DNA of 64,000 bases from Aquibium sp046292285 (lineage in GTDB: Bacteria > Pseudomonadota > Alphaproteobacteria > Rhizobiales > Rhizobiaceae), in assembly GCA_046292285.1 (NCBI GenBank), contig JBKBRJ010000005.1:1-64000 (forward strand), in the 5' to 3' direction. A program made the translations under genes and the position numbers. Shown here in pieces: positions 41,790-50,622 of the stretch; the stretch's first letter is position 1, and each line of letters begins with the position of its first letter. Under the pieces are notes generated by a model. The model did no database searches, was not told where the DNA came from, and was given only the letters and a program-made list of their open reading frames with translations.

Positions 41790-42092
41790 TCATCGCGCGC
41801 CGAGCCTGGCCAGCACCTCGCGCGGGATGCGAAACTGCGCGATCACGTCGTGATGGCGCCTGAAACCGCACAGTTCGCGCTGTACGAAATAGGCGTAGAC
41901 CGCGTCGGCCGCCTGGGCGACGAGCCGCTTTCGGGCGTCATCGTCGCCGACATGCCGTTCGAGCGCGGCGATCGTCTTCTCGACCTTGTCGCCGGCCCGC
42001 CCCAGCGACGCGGCCTTCTCGGCCACGATCTCGACGCCCAGAGGATCGAGAAAGCTGTCCTGGGCCTTCAAATCCGGCAGACGCAGCGACAC
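41790..42092 (-). CDS. DUF6665 family protein
   Basis: The 100-residue soluble protein begins MSLRLPDLKAQDSFLDPLGVEIVAEKAASLGRAGDKVEKTIAALE and is mostly helical. It matches a conserved small family of unknown function in rhizobia (DUF6665). It starts 6 bp after the ABC exporter stop, so it is probably the last gene of that operon. Confidence 0.75.
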   Translation of the reverse strand: MSLRLPDLKAQDSFLDPLGVEIVAEKAASLGRAGDKVEKTIAALERHVGDDDARKRLVAQAADAVYAYFVQRELCGFRRHHDVIAQFRIPREVLARLGAR

Positions 42093-42098
42093 CGATCG

Positions 42099-43991
42099 TC
42101 ACTCCGCCGCCAGGCTGCTCGGCAGGAAGCCGCCGGACTGCCGCTTCCACAGCTGGGCGTAGAGACCGTCGCGGGCGAGCAACTCATCATGCGTCCCCTC
42201 CTCCACCACCCGTCCCTCGTCGAGCACGATCAGCCGGTCGAGCGCGGCGATGGTGGAGAGACGGTGGGCGATGGCGATCACGGTGCGACCGTCCATCATC
42301 CGGCCGAGATTGTCCTGGATCGCCGCCTCGACCTCCGAATCGAGCGCCGACGTCGCCTCGTCGAGGATCAGCACGGGCGCGTCCTTCAGCATCATGCGCG
42401 CGATGGCGATTCGCTGCCGCTGCCCGCCCGAGAGCTTCACCCCGCGCTCCCCGACATAGGCCGCAAGCCCCTCGCGGCCTTTCGGATCGCGAACGCCGGC
42501 GATGAAATCGAGGGCCGCCGCCTTCCGCGCCGCTTCCGCGATTTCGGCCTCGCTCGCCCCCGGTCGGCCATAGCCGATGTTGTCTCTGATCGAGCGGTGC
42601 ATCAGCATCGGCTCCTGGCTGACGACGCCGAACTGCGCCCGCAGCGACGCCTGCGTGAAGGTGCGTATGTCCATGCCGTCAAGCAGGATGCGGCCCTGCT
42701 CCACGTCGAACAGCCGCAGGAGCAGGTTGACGATGGTCGTCTTGCCAGCGCCCGACGGGCCGACCAGCGCGACCCGTTCGCCCGGACGGATATGGAGGTT
42801 CAGGTCCGAAAGAACGCCCTGGCCCTTGCCATAGTGGAACGTGACGTTCTCGAAGCGGATGTCGCCCTTCGTGCGCGGCGCGGCCACCGCGCCCGGCCGG
42901 TCGCGGATCGCCGGCTCGACCGAGAGCGTCCCGGTCGCGTCCTGCACCGTGGCGTAGGACCGGATCAGGCCGTTGATGTTGAACATCATCCAGCTCGACA
43001 TGTTGTTCAGCCGGAAGACGAGGCCGAGCGCCGCCGCCACCGCCCCGGTCGAGATCGACCCCTGTGTCCAGCCGATGACAGCGAGAGCGCCGATCGCGGC
43101 CATCATCGCCCCGTTAAGAAGGTTCACGGCCGCGCGCACGCTGGTGATGTTGCGCGTCAGCCGGGTCACCGCGCGGTAGTAGTTCGACAGCCCCTCGCGC
43201 ACGAAGGCATGCTCGCGCCGGCCCGAATCGAACAGCTTCACCGCCATGATGTTGGTGAAGGAATCGACCATGCGGCCCGAGAAGATCGAGCGTTGGTCGG
43301 CCGTCGCGCGGCCGGCCTTGCGCAGTTCGGGCAGCAGATAGCGGATGATCAGCCCGTAGCCGCCGCACCATACGAGGAGCACCAGCCCCATCAGCGGATC
43401 AAGCGCTGCGAGCAGCGCCGCCGCCAGGAACAGGAAGGTCACGAAGGACCAGATCGACTGGAGCACGGAGACGATGAAGTCTCCCACCGCCTCGCCGCCC
43501 TGCATGATCTTCTGCGCGATGCGGCCGGCGAAATCGTTCTGGTAGAACTCGTAGGGCTGTTCGATGACCCGCCGGAACGCCTGCCAGCGCACCATCGAGA
43601 AGAAGGCGGGCACGATGATCTGCTGTTCGACGAGCGCCGAGCCGATCATCACCGCCGAGCGGACGACGAAGACGAGGATTACCAGGCCGACGAGTTCGGG
43701 CCAGTGCGCGGCCACCAGGTGCGCGGGATCGGACCGATCGAGCAGGTCGACGAGCCAGCCGATCGACCAGTAGAGCGCCGCGTCGACCGCGCCGACGAGA
43801 CCGCCCATGATCAGGAGCAGCACGAAAGGCCCCTTCGCCTGCCGGGCGAAGTAGAGGATGAAGCTCCACGCGTCTTTCGGCAACACCTCGCGATCGGTGT
43901 CGTGGAAGGGATCGAGGACTCCTTCCACGCGCCGCCAGAACCTTTCCCGGAGGCCGACCCCCTCCCCGTCGTCATCGCCGATGGTCGTCAT
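42099..43991 (-). CDS. ABC exporter half-transporter (second subunit)
   Basis: The 630-residue protein has a six-helix exporter domain (about residues 40-340) and a C-terminal ATPase with Walker A GPSGAGKTT, signature LSGGQRQ, Walker B LILDEATSALD and the H-loop IAHRLST. All catalytic residues are present. With the next upstream gene (44050-45897) it forms a tandem pair, likely a heterodimer. Relatives move lipids, drugs or peptides, and the substrate is unknown. Confidence 0.9.
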   Translation of the reverse strand: MTTIGDDDGEGVGLRERFWRRVEGVLDPFHDTDREVLPKDAWSFILYFARQAKGPFVLLLIMGGLVGAVDAALYWSIGWLVDLLDRSDPAHLVAAHWPELVGLVILVFVVRSAVMIGSALVEQQIIVPAFFSMVRWQAFRRVIEQPYEFYQNDFAGRIAQKIMQGGEAVGDFIVSVLQSIWSFVTFLFLAAALLAALDPLMGLVLLVWCGGYGLIIRYLLPELRKAGRATADQRSIFSGRMVDSFTNIMAVKLFDSGRREHAFVREGLSNYYRAVTRLTRNITSVRAAVNLLNGAMMAAIGALAVIGWTQGSISTGAVAAALGLVFRLNNMSSWMMFNINGLIRSYATVQDATGTLSVEPAIRDRPGAVAAPRTKGDIRFENVTFHYGKGQGVLSDLNLHIRPGERVALVGPSGAGKTTIVNLLLRLFDVEQGRILLDGMDIRTFTQASLRAQFGVVSQEPMLMHRSIRDNIGYGRPGASEAEIAEAARKAAALDFIAGVRDPKGREGLAAYVGERGVKLSGGQRQRIAIARMMLKDAPVLILDEATSALDSEVEAAIQDNLGRMMDGRTVIAIAHRLSTIAALDRLIVLDEGRVVEEGTHDELLARDGLYAQLWKRQSGGFLPSSLAAE

Positions 43992-44049
43992 GTCGCCTTT
44001 CTTCGCGAAGTTGGAGAAGCGGCCGCGCCGATACCGGCCGCCCGCCTCG

Positions 44050-45897
44050 TCATTCGGCCGCCAGCGCCTCGCCGGGATCGAGGAAGCCGCCGGACTGGTG
44101 CTCCCACAACTGGGCGTAAAGGCCGCCGCGCGCGATCAGTTCCTCGTGCGTGCCCTCCTCGATCACCTGTCCCTTGTCGAGCACCACGAGTCGGTCCATC
44201 GCGGCGATGGTGGACAGCCGGTGCGCGATGGCGATCACCGTCTTTCCCTCCATCAGGCGATAGAGGTTTTCCTGGATCGCCACCTCGACCTCCGAATCGA
44301 GCGCGGACGTCGCCTCGTCCAGTATGAGGATCGGCGCGTCCTTGAGCATCACCCGCGCGATGGCGATTCTTTGGCGCTGGCCGCCGGAGAGCTTTACGCC
44401 GCGCTCGCCGACATGGGCGTCGAAGCCCCTGCGGCCCTTCGGATCGCCGAGCGTGGCGATGAAGTCGACCGCCTCGGCTTTGCGCGCCGCCTCGAGCATC
44501 ATCTCCTCGGTGGCGTCCGGGCGCCCGTAGAGGATGTTGTCGCGCACAGATCGATGCAGGAGGGACGTGTCCTGCGTCACCATGCCGATGTTGGCGCGCA
44601 GGCTGTCCTGCGTGACGGCGGAGATGTCCTGCCCGTCGATGAGGATGCGCCCGCTCTCGATGTCGTAGAAGCGCAGCAGGAGGTTGACCAGCGTCGACTT
44701 GCCGGCACCCGACCGGCCGACGAGGCCGACCTTCTCGCCCGGACGGATGGTGAAGGCCAGCTTGTCGATGACGCCCTTCTGCTTGCCGTAGTGGAAGCGC
44801 ACGTCCTCGAAGCGGATTTCGCCCCTGTCGACGACGAGGTCCTTGGCGCCGGGCTTGTCCTCGACGAGGCGCGGCATCGAGATCGAGTTGATGCCGTCCT
44901 GGACAGTGCCGATGTTCTCGAACAGGGCCGAAAGCTCCCACATGATCCACTGCGACATGCCCCACAGGCGCAGCACCAGCGCGAGCGCCACCGCGATCGC
45001 GCCGACCGACACGGCCTCGTCGAGCCACAGCCAGATGCCGACGGTCCCCACGAGGAACAGGCACAGCGAGTTCAGCATGTAGAGCATGCCGTAGAGGCCG
45101 GTCACCAGCCGCATCTGGGCGTAGACGGTATCGAGGAAGCCGCGCATGCCGTCGCGCGCGAAGCTGGCCTCGCGGCGGGCATGCGAGAACAGCTTGACCG
45201 TCTGGATGTTGGTGTAGCTGTCTACCACGCGCCCGGTCATCATCGACCGCGCGTCCGCCTGCTCCTCGGCCACCTTGCCCAGGCGGGGGACGAAGTAGCG
45301 CATGAGCAGGACGTAGCAGACCAGCCAGCCCGCAATCGGCGCGGCAAGGCGCAGGTCGGCCGAACCGACGATGAACAGCACGCCCAGGAAGTAGACGACG
45401 ACGTAGTTCATGACGTCGATGAGCTTGATGACGCATTCGCGCACGGCCAGCGCCGTCTGCATCAGCTTGGTGGCGATGCGGCCGGCGAACTCGTCCTGGT
45501 AGAAGGTCATCGACTGCTTGAGCAGGTAGCGGTGCACCTGCCAGCGGATGCGCATGGGATAGTTGCCCATCAGCACCTGCTGGTTGATCAGCGAATGGAA
45601 CCAGACCATCAGCGGCAGGCCGACCAGCACCAGCGCCGCCATCAGCGCAAGCGACAGACCTTCGTCGCGCAGGAACGTCTCCCGGTCGCGCACGGCGAGC
45701 CAGTCGACGATGTTGCCGACGAAGGAGAACATCCAGACCTCGGTGATGGCGATCAGCGACATCAGGATCGCCGACGGCGCCAGCCAGCGCCACGACCCCC
45801 TGGTGTAGTGCAGGCAGAAGGCGACGAGCGTCTTCGGCGGCTCCAGCGGCTCCTCGGCGGGAAACGGATCGAGTCGGGTCTCAAACCAGCGGAACAT
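44050..45897 (-). CDS. ABC exporter half-transporter (first subunit)
   Basis: The 615-residue half-transporter is organised like its neighbour: six membrane helices in residues 30-330 and an ATPase with GRSGAGKST, LSGGQRQ and LILDEATSALD. Both ATPases look active, unlike many heterodimers in which one site is degenerate. A gap of 58 bp separates it from the second subunit. The operon promoter should lie upstream of 45898. Confidence 0.9.
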   Translation of the reverse strand: MFRWFETRLDPFPAEEPLEPPKTLVAFCLHYTRGSWRWLAPSAILMSLIAITEVWMFSFVGNIVDWLAVRDRETFLRDEGLSLALMAALVLVGLPLMVWFHSLINQQVLMGNYPMRIRWQVHRYLLKQSMTFYQDEFAGRIATKLMQTALAVRECVIKLIDVMNYVVVYFLGVLFIVGSADLRLAAPIAGWLVCYVLLMRYFVPRLGKVAEEQADARSMMTGRVVDSYTNIQTVKLFSHARREASFARDGMRGFLDTVYAQMRLVTGLYGMLYMLNSLCLFLVGTVGIWLWLDEAVSVGAIAVALALVLRLWGMSQWIMWELSALFENIGTVQDGINSISMPRLVEDKPGAKDLVVDRGEIRFEDVRFHYGKQKGVIDKLAFTIRPGEKVGLVGRSGAGKSTLVNLLLRFYDIESGRILIDGQDISAVTQDSLRANIGMVTQDTSLLHRSVRDNILYGRPDATEEMMLEAARKAEAVDFIATLGDPKGRRGFDAHVGERGVKLSGGQRQRIAIARVMLKDAPILILDEATSALDSEVEVAIQENLYRLMEGKTVIAIAHRLSTIAAMDRLVVLDKGQVIEEGTHEELIARGGLYAQLWEHQSGGFLDPGEALAAE

Positions 45898-46428
45898 GGC
45901 ATTCGTCTTTCGAAACAGGGTCTTGCCGACGGGGGCGGAATCGCGATGCGAGACAGGCCCTCACATCCGCGCTGGCAGGGTGGAAGATGGAGGATCGCGG
46001 CGCCGGGGCAAGCGGCACCCGTCGAGGCTCCCGCCAATGCGGTGTCAGCAGGTGATCGGGCCACGCCGGTCCCCACGAGGCGGCCGGCGTGAAATCGGCA
46101 AATGTTCGGCGAAGCCGCCGATGGCGCGAAAGCTGTGTCATGGCACGAAATCCGGAGATCGTCGGAACGGGTTCCGGCGGGATTCGGGCGATGACGTCAG
46201 TCTGTGTGAGAGTTCGTCGGTCCGAAGCCGCCGTCAGAGCGGGCGCGCGAGGCGCAGGCAGAAGGATGATGCGATCATGATGACGTCCATTCCTGCCTCC
46301 TGGGTTGGGGTTGACGACGCGACAGCCTATAGACCGCTTCGGGCTCTTTGGCTACCCGGCGATCGGCGACGCCGGGCGATGCAATCCCCGGCTGTTGCCG
46401 ATCCGCCACGCTCCGGAGCACGACCGTC
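45898..46428. other. Non-coding region between the ABC exporter and trmL
   Basis: About 530 bp with no credible gene; open frames here are arginine-rich shadows. It holds the divergent promoters for the exporter (minus) and trmL (plus). A TTGACG at 46311 has no -10 at proper distance. Confidence 0.4.
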
Positions 46429-46920
46429 ATGCCACACGACATCCGTGTAGCTCTGTTCCAGCCGGACATCCCCGGCAACACCGGCTCGATCCTGCGGCTC
46501 GGCGCCTGTCTGGGCATCGCCATCGACGTGATCGGCCCGGCCGGCTTCGACCTCTCCGACCGCGCGCTGAAACGGGCCGGCATGGACTACCTGGAAATGG
46601 CGGCGCTGACGCGCCACGACGACTGGGCCGCCTTCGAGGCATGGCGCCGCGCCGAAGGCCGCCGCCTGCTGCTCTTCTCGACGAAAGCCGCCCTGCCCTA
46701 CGCGCGCTTCGACTACCGGCCCGGCGACGTGCTCTTGTTCGGCCGCGAAAGCGCCGGCGCTCCCGACCACGTGCACAATGCAGCTGATGAGAGGCTGCTC
46801 ATCCCGATGCCCGGCGGCGGCCGCAGCCTCAACCTCGCCCTGGCGGTTGCGATGGCGGCGGGAGAGGCGTTGCGGCAGACCGAATGGCTCAATCCGCCGT
46901 CGGCAGGCGCCGCATCGTGA
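46429..46920 (+). CDS. trmL: tRNA (cytidine/uridine-34-2'-O)-methyltransferase
   Basis: This 163-residue SPOUT methyltransferase has family features in LFQPDIPGNTGSILRLGACLG, LLFGRESAGAPDHVH and the knot motif PMPGGGRSLNLALAVAMAAGEALRQ. It methylates the wobble ribose in certain leucine tRNAs. The ATG at 46429 follows CGGAGCACGACCGTC. The 3' end overlaps the opposite-strand gene 46889-47149 by 32 bp. Confidence 0.93.
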   Translation: MPHDIRVALFQPDIPGNTGSILRLGACLGIAIDVIGPAGFDLSDRALKRAGMDYLEMAALTRHDDWAAFEAWRRAEGRRLLLFSTKAALPYARFDYRPGDVLLFGRESAGAPDHVHNAADERLLIPMPGGGRSLNLALAVAMAAGEALRQTEWLNPPSAGAAS

Positions 46921-47149
46921 ATTCGATGACGTCTTCCGGCCGCTCGCACCAGCTTTCGATGGCGGTCCAGTAGGCCTGCTTGGGCCAGCGGTCGAACCAC
47001 TCGCGCGCCTTGTCGCGGGCGGCGGTGCGCGGCAGGGCGTAGGTCTCGCGGATGAAGCCGTCGCGCGGCAGGCGGGCCGCCTCGTTGGCGCGATGACGGT
47101 CGAGCCGCTTCTTCAGCCCGTCGAGCGGCGGTCGCGGCGGTGTGCGCAC
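46889..47149 (-). CDS. Conserved hypothetical protein, 86 residues
   Basis: The basic, helical protein (VRTPPRPPLDGLKKRLDRHRANEAARLPRDGF...) has a conserved aromatic C-terminal half (WFDRWPKQAYWTAIESWCERPEDVIEFTMRRL). I do not recognise a named family. The GTG at 47149 is chosen because GGAGAGG lies 4 nt upstream. An open frame to 47209 lacks such a signal. Convergent with trmL, with a 32-bp tail overlap, and divergent from hemF. Confidence 0.65.
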   Translation of the reverse strand: MRTPPRPPLDGLKKRLDRHRANEAARLPRDGFIRETYALPRTAARDKAREWFDRWPKQAYWTAIESWCERPEDVIEFTMRRLPTAD

Positions 47150-47199
47150 TGAACCTCTCCTCGCTGGATGGGAAAAATCTAGGACCGCAACGCCGGGAT

Positions 47200-47221
47200 T
47201 GCGAGTCATTTCTGATTCGCA
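47200..47221. promoter_or_regulatory. Operator-like 22-bp palindrome in the hemF divergent region
   Basis: TGCGAGTCA and TGATTCGCA are inverted 9-bp arms with one mismatch, around a 4-bp centre. The site is 114 bp upstream of the hemF ATG and 51 bp upstream of the opposing gene's start, so it could act on either. No regulator is assigned. Confidence 0.5.
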
Positions 47222-47334
47222 CGGCCGGTTGCATCCGGGCGGTTCGGCGAAGTCGGAACGACCGGCTTGCGGCGACAGCGGGCTTGGCCTTATCTCGCGG
47301 TGACAGCGACGAGGACGCCAAGCGGAGGGGCTCC

Positions 47335-48249
47335 ATGCATCGACCCGAGATCCCGGCAGACATGCCCGAAGACATCGAAGGCAAGAAGGCCAAGGCCCGG
47401 GCCTGGTTCGAGAGCCTGCGCGACCGCATCTGCGCGGACTTCGAAGGGCTGGAGGACGAACTCGCCGGGCCGATGTCGGACAAGGCGCCCGGCCGCTTCG
47501 AGCGCACCCCGTGGCAGCGCGACGACGGCAAGGGCGGCGGCGGCATCATGTCGATGATGCACGGCCGCGTCTTCGAGAAGGTCGGGGTTCACACCTCGAC
47601 GGTCCATGGCGAGTTCTCGCCCGAGTTCCGCAAGCAGATGCCGGGCGGCGAGGAGAACCCGAATTTCTGGGCCTCGGGCATCTCGCTGATCGTCCATCCC
47701 TGGAACCCCAACGTGCCGGCCGTGCACATGAACACGCGCATGGTGGTGACGGCCAGGCAATGGTTCGGCGGTGGCGCCGACCTGACGCCGGTGCTCGACC
47801 GCCGCCGCACGCAGGAAGACCCGGACACAGTCGATTTCCACGCGGCCATGGAGGCGGCCTGTCGGCGCCATCCCGCCGTCGCCGACTATCCGAAGCTGAA
47901 GGCGTGGTGCGACGAGTATTTCTTCCTGCCGCACCGCAACGAGCCGCGCGGTATCGGCGGCATCTTCTACGACTGGCTACACTCCCCGGCCGAGGCGGGC
48001 GGCTGGGAGGCCGACTTCGCCTTCACCCGCGATGTCGGCGAGAGCTTCGCCTCGATCTATCCACAACTCGTGCGCCGCAACTTCAATCGGCCGTGGACCG
48101 ACGAGGACCGCGACGAGCAGTTGGTCCGCCGCGGACGCTACGTCGAGTACAATCTGCTCTACGACCGCGGCACCACCTTCGGCCTGAAGACCGGCGGCAA
48201 CGTCAAGTCGATCCTGTCATCCATGCCGCCCATGGTGAAGTGGCCCTGA
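47335..48249 (+). CDS. hemF: Oxygen-dependent coproporphyrinogen III oxidase
   Basis: This 304-residue haem-pathway enzyme converts coproporphyrinogen III to protoporphyrinogen IX with O2. Family blocks WQRDDGKGGGGIMSMMHGRVFEKVGVHTSTVHG, SLIVHPWNPNVPAVHMNTR, WFGGGADLTP and RGRYVEYNLLYDRGTTFGLKTGG are seen. AGCGGAGGGG precedes ATG 47335. The palindrome at 47200-47221 might link its expression to a regulator. Confidence 0.96.
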   Translation: MHRPEIPADMPEDIEGKKAKARAWFESLRDRICADFEGLEDELAGPMSDKAPGRFERTPWQRDDGKGGGGIMSMMHGRVFEKVGVHTSTVHGEFSPEFRKQMPGGEENPNFWASGISLIVHPWNPNVPAVHMNTRMVVTARQWFGGGADLTPVLDRRRTQEDPDTVDFHAAMEAACRRHPAVADYPKLKAWCDEYFFLPHRNEPRGIGGIFYDWLHSPAEAGGWEADFAFTRDVGESFASIYPQLVRRNFNRPWTDEDRDEQLVRRGRYVEYNLLYDRGTTFGLKTGGNVKSILSSMPPMVKWP

Positions 48250-48306
48250 GCATGGAAACCGGCATCGCTTGATGCTAACATTGATGTCTGGTGACAGGAG
48301 GCGTCG

Positions 48307-48504
48307 ATGCGCACGACAGTAACCCTGAATGATGCGCTGATAGAAAAAGCTCAGCGATACACGGGCATCAAGGAAAAAACGGCGCTTCTCGATGCCGCTC
48401 TGACGGCCCTTATCGAACGCGAGGCGGCGAGGCGTCTGGTCCGACTGGGCGGTAGCCAGCCCGATCTGGAGATACCTGGCCGGCGGCGTCCGGCAGCCGA
48501 ATGA
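48307..48504 (+). CDS. VapB-type antitoxin
   Basis: The 65-residue protein MRTTVTLNDALIEKAQRYTGIKEKTALLDAALTALIE is the ribbon-helix-helix VapB of the DUF2191 type. A Pro/Arg tail binds the toxin. CAGGAGG precedes the ATG. The stop overlaps the vapC start (ATGA). Confidence 0.9.
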   Translation: MRTTVTLNDALIEKAQRYTGIKEKTALLDAALTALIEREAARRLVRLGGSQPDLEIPGRRRPAAE

Positions 48505-48872
48505 TCCTTGTCGATACGGCAATCTGGGTCGACCACATCCGGCACAAGATGCCGAGACTCATCCGAGTTCTCGATGACGGACAGGGGCTTTGCCACCCGT
48601 TCGTCATTGGCGAGATTGCACTTGGGAGCCTGCGCGACAGGCAGTTCGTCCTCGAAAGTCTATCGTCGCTTCCGCAGGCGCCCGTTGCCGACCATGGTGA
48701 ACTGATGTTTCTCCTCGAGGAACGACGGTTGTACAGTCTGGGTATTGGTTATGTCGATTTGCATCTGATCGCATCTTGCCAGCTGCTGCCGGGCACTCTG
48801 TTGTGGACACGCGACCGGCGGCTCGTAGCAGCGGCTCGTCAGTTGGGAATCGATTATTCCTGGGATGACTGA
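48501..48872 (+). CDS. VapC-type PIN toxin
   Basis: This 123-residue PIN ribonuclease has the acids in LVDTAIWVDH, IGEIALGSL, YVDLHLIAS and TRDRRLVAAA. It is coupled to the antitoxin by a 4-bp overlap. Target RNA unknown. This is the second vapBC-like pair in the window and is not closely similar to the first (33629-34310). Confidence 0.92.
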   Translation: MILVDTAIWVDHIRHKMPRLIRVLDDGQGLCHPFVIGEIALGSLRDRQFVLESLSSLPQAPVADHGELMFLLEERRLYSLGIGYVDLHLIASCQLLPGTLLWTRDRRLVAAARQLGIDYSWDD

Positions 48873-48978
48873 TCGCGCAGCCCCGCCCCACCCCAATTCG
48901 CAATCGCCCCGCGGGCAACAATTCGCCCCAATCCGTGTTAGGGTGGCGCCGTCAACGATGAAACCACAGGAGGAAATC

Positions 48979-49164
48979 ATGAAGGAATTCCACTGCGGGA
49001 CGCTGGTTCCCGGTTGCGACTGGCACACGAGGCACGAGGAAGAAGCCGAGATCATGCGCCGCGCGGTCGAGCACATGCGCCAGGATCACGGCGAGACGGT
49101 CATCCGCGAGACGATGGTCGATGCGATCCGCTCGCGCATCGAGAAGCGGCGCGACGCGGCCTGA
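48979..49164 (+). CDS. DUF1059 small protein
   Basis: The 61-residue protein begins MKEFHCGTLVPGCDW. It has the conserved Cys and His (FHCGTLVPGCDWHTRHEEEAE) and helical end (VDAIRSRIEK) of DUF1059, a small family with possible metal binding. CAGGAGGAAATC precedes the ATG, a strong ribosome binding site. A good terminator follows. Confidence 0.85.
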   Translation: MKEFHCGTLVPGCDWHTRHEEEAEIMRRAVEHMRQDHGETVIRETMVDAIRSRIEKRRDAA

Positions 49165-49223
49165 TTCGGCGCACACTGCGATGCCGTAGCGGCCTCGCGT
49201 GCGCATTGTGAACCATGACCCCT

Positions 49224-49261
49224 GCCCGGCGGGAGCGGCGCTTCGGCCGGGCTTCGTTTTT
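49224..49261 (+). terminator. Intrinsic terminator of the DUF1059 gene
   Basis: The stem GCCCGGC / GCCGGGC is followed by TTCGTTTTT on the plus strand. Confidence 0.7.
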
Positions 49262-49350
49262 CCCGACGGGTGCGGCCGGATCCGCTCCGCATCCGAACCT
49301 TCCGCTGCCGGCCCCCCCGCCGAAGCGGATTCGGTTTCTCGCGACGCGGG

Positions 49351-50622
49351 TTAAAGATACTGGTTTTTCAGGCTTTTCGCCTTCTCGACCAGGCCCTCAC
49401 GGTCCGGGGAAAAGCCGGCATCGATCCATCCCTCCTCGAGGTCGCGCAGCAGATTGCCCATCTTCGGCCCGGCCGGGACTCCGATCGCGATCAGGTCGGC
49501 GCCGGCCAGTGGGAATTTCGGCGCCGTCCAGTCATCAAGGAAGCGCCTTAGCCGGACATAGCCGCCCGCTTCCAGCAGCGCCTTGTCGTCGGCGGCGGCC
49601 CGCGCGCGTGCACCGGCGAGCGAGAGCGTCAACCGGTCGGCGATGCCGTCGCGGCCGGATCGATAGGCGATCTTCACCAGGTCGCCTTCCGCCATCGTCG
49701 GCGAGATCGTCGGCGCCGCCGCCCAGGCGACCAGCCGGTCGCGCTCGGCATTGGACGTCTTGAGTCGCAGCGCCAGCGCGGCGACGCGGACGGGATCCGG
49801 CGGGACGATGGCGGCCAGCCGCAGGAGGTAGTCGGGTGACCAGCCGAGGTCGCGCTCGGCGGCGACGAGGCCGTGCACCGCGTCGATACCCCATTTCTCG
49901 CTCTCGGGCAGGATGCGGGTCAGCACACCCGACTGCCGCATCCAGAGCAGCGCCCGCGACGGATCGGCGGCCGAGAGAAGCTTTCTAAGTTCCATCCAGA
50001 CGCGTTCGGCCGACAGCCCGTCTAGACCGTCCTTCAGCCGCGCGCAGGCCCTCAGCCCCTCCGGGTCGGGGCGCCCGGCGCCGTAGCGCGCGAAGAAGCG
50101 GAAGAAGCGCAGGATGCGCAGATAGTCCTCCCGGATCCGATCCTCCGGATTGCCGATGAAGCGCAGGGTGCGCGTCTCGATGTCGGCGAGCCCGCCGACG
50201 AGGTCCACCACCGTTCCGTCCGCCGTCGCGTAGAGCGCGTTCATGGTGAAGTCGCGACGTTCCGCGTCCTGCTTCCAGTCGCGGCCGTAGCGAACCTTCG
50301 CGCGACGGCCGTCGGTCTCGACGTCGGCCCGCAGAGTGGTGACCTCGTGCGGAATGCCCGCCGCCACCACGGTGATGGTTCCGTGCTCGTAGCCGGTCGG
50401 GATGGCTTTGAAGCCAGCCCTCTCGGCACGCGCGATCGTCTCGTCGGGCAGGTTGGTGGTGGCGATGTCGATGTCGCCGGCCTCCTCGCCCAAAAGCGCG
50501 TTGCGCACGGCGCCGCCGGCGATTCGGGCCTCCTCGCCGCCCGCCGACAGCGCCGCCAGCAAGGCCTGCAGCGCCTCGTCCCGCAGCCAGGGAGCACGAT
50601 CGGCAATGGAGACGGAGGTCAC
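49351..50622 (-). CDS. cca: CCA tRNA nucleotidyltransferase
   Basis: This 423-residue class II nucleotidyltransferase has the head motif GGAVRNALLG, metal Asps in GDIDIAT, and RRDFTMNALY and EDYLRILRFFRFFARYG. It adds or repairs the CCA end of tRNA. The start is GTG 50622, overlapping the stop of the upstream CoA pyrophosphatase (GTGA). It may also act as a poly(A)-type enzyme in some bacteria, but the length and motifs fit CCA addition. Confidence 0.93.
   Translation of the reverse strand: MTSVSIADRAPWLRDEALQALLAALSAGGEEARIAGGAVRNALLGEEAGDIDIATTNLPDETIARAERAGFKAIPTGYEHGTITVVAAGIPHEVTTLRADVETDGRRAKVRYGRDWKQDAERRDFTMNALYATADGTVVDLVGGLADIETRTLRFIGNPEDRIREDYLRILRFFRFFARYGAGRPDPEGLRACARLKDGLDGLSAERVWMELRKLLSAADPSRALLWMRQSGVLTRILPESEKWGIDAVHGLVAAERDLGWSPDYLLRLAAIVPPDPVRVAALALRLKTSNAERDRLVAWAAAPTISPTMAEGDLVKIAYRSGRDGIADRLTLSLAGARARAAADDKALLEAGGYVRLRRFLDDWTAPKFPLAGADLIAIGVPAGPKMGNLLRDLEEGWIDAGFSPDREGLVEKAKSLKNQYL

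Noticed and set aside
46089..46280. 63-codon open frame in the exporter/trmL gap
   Set aside because: Arginine/serine-rich, no ribosome binding site, no family resemblance.
46311..46333. TTGACG and TATAGA as a trmL promoter
   Set aside because: Only 11 bp apart, too close for a sigma70 promoter.
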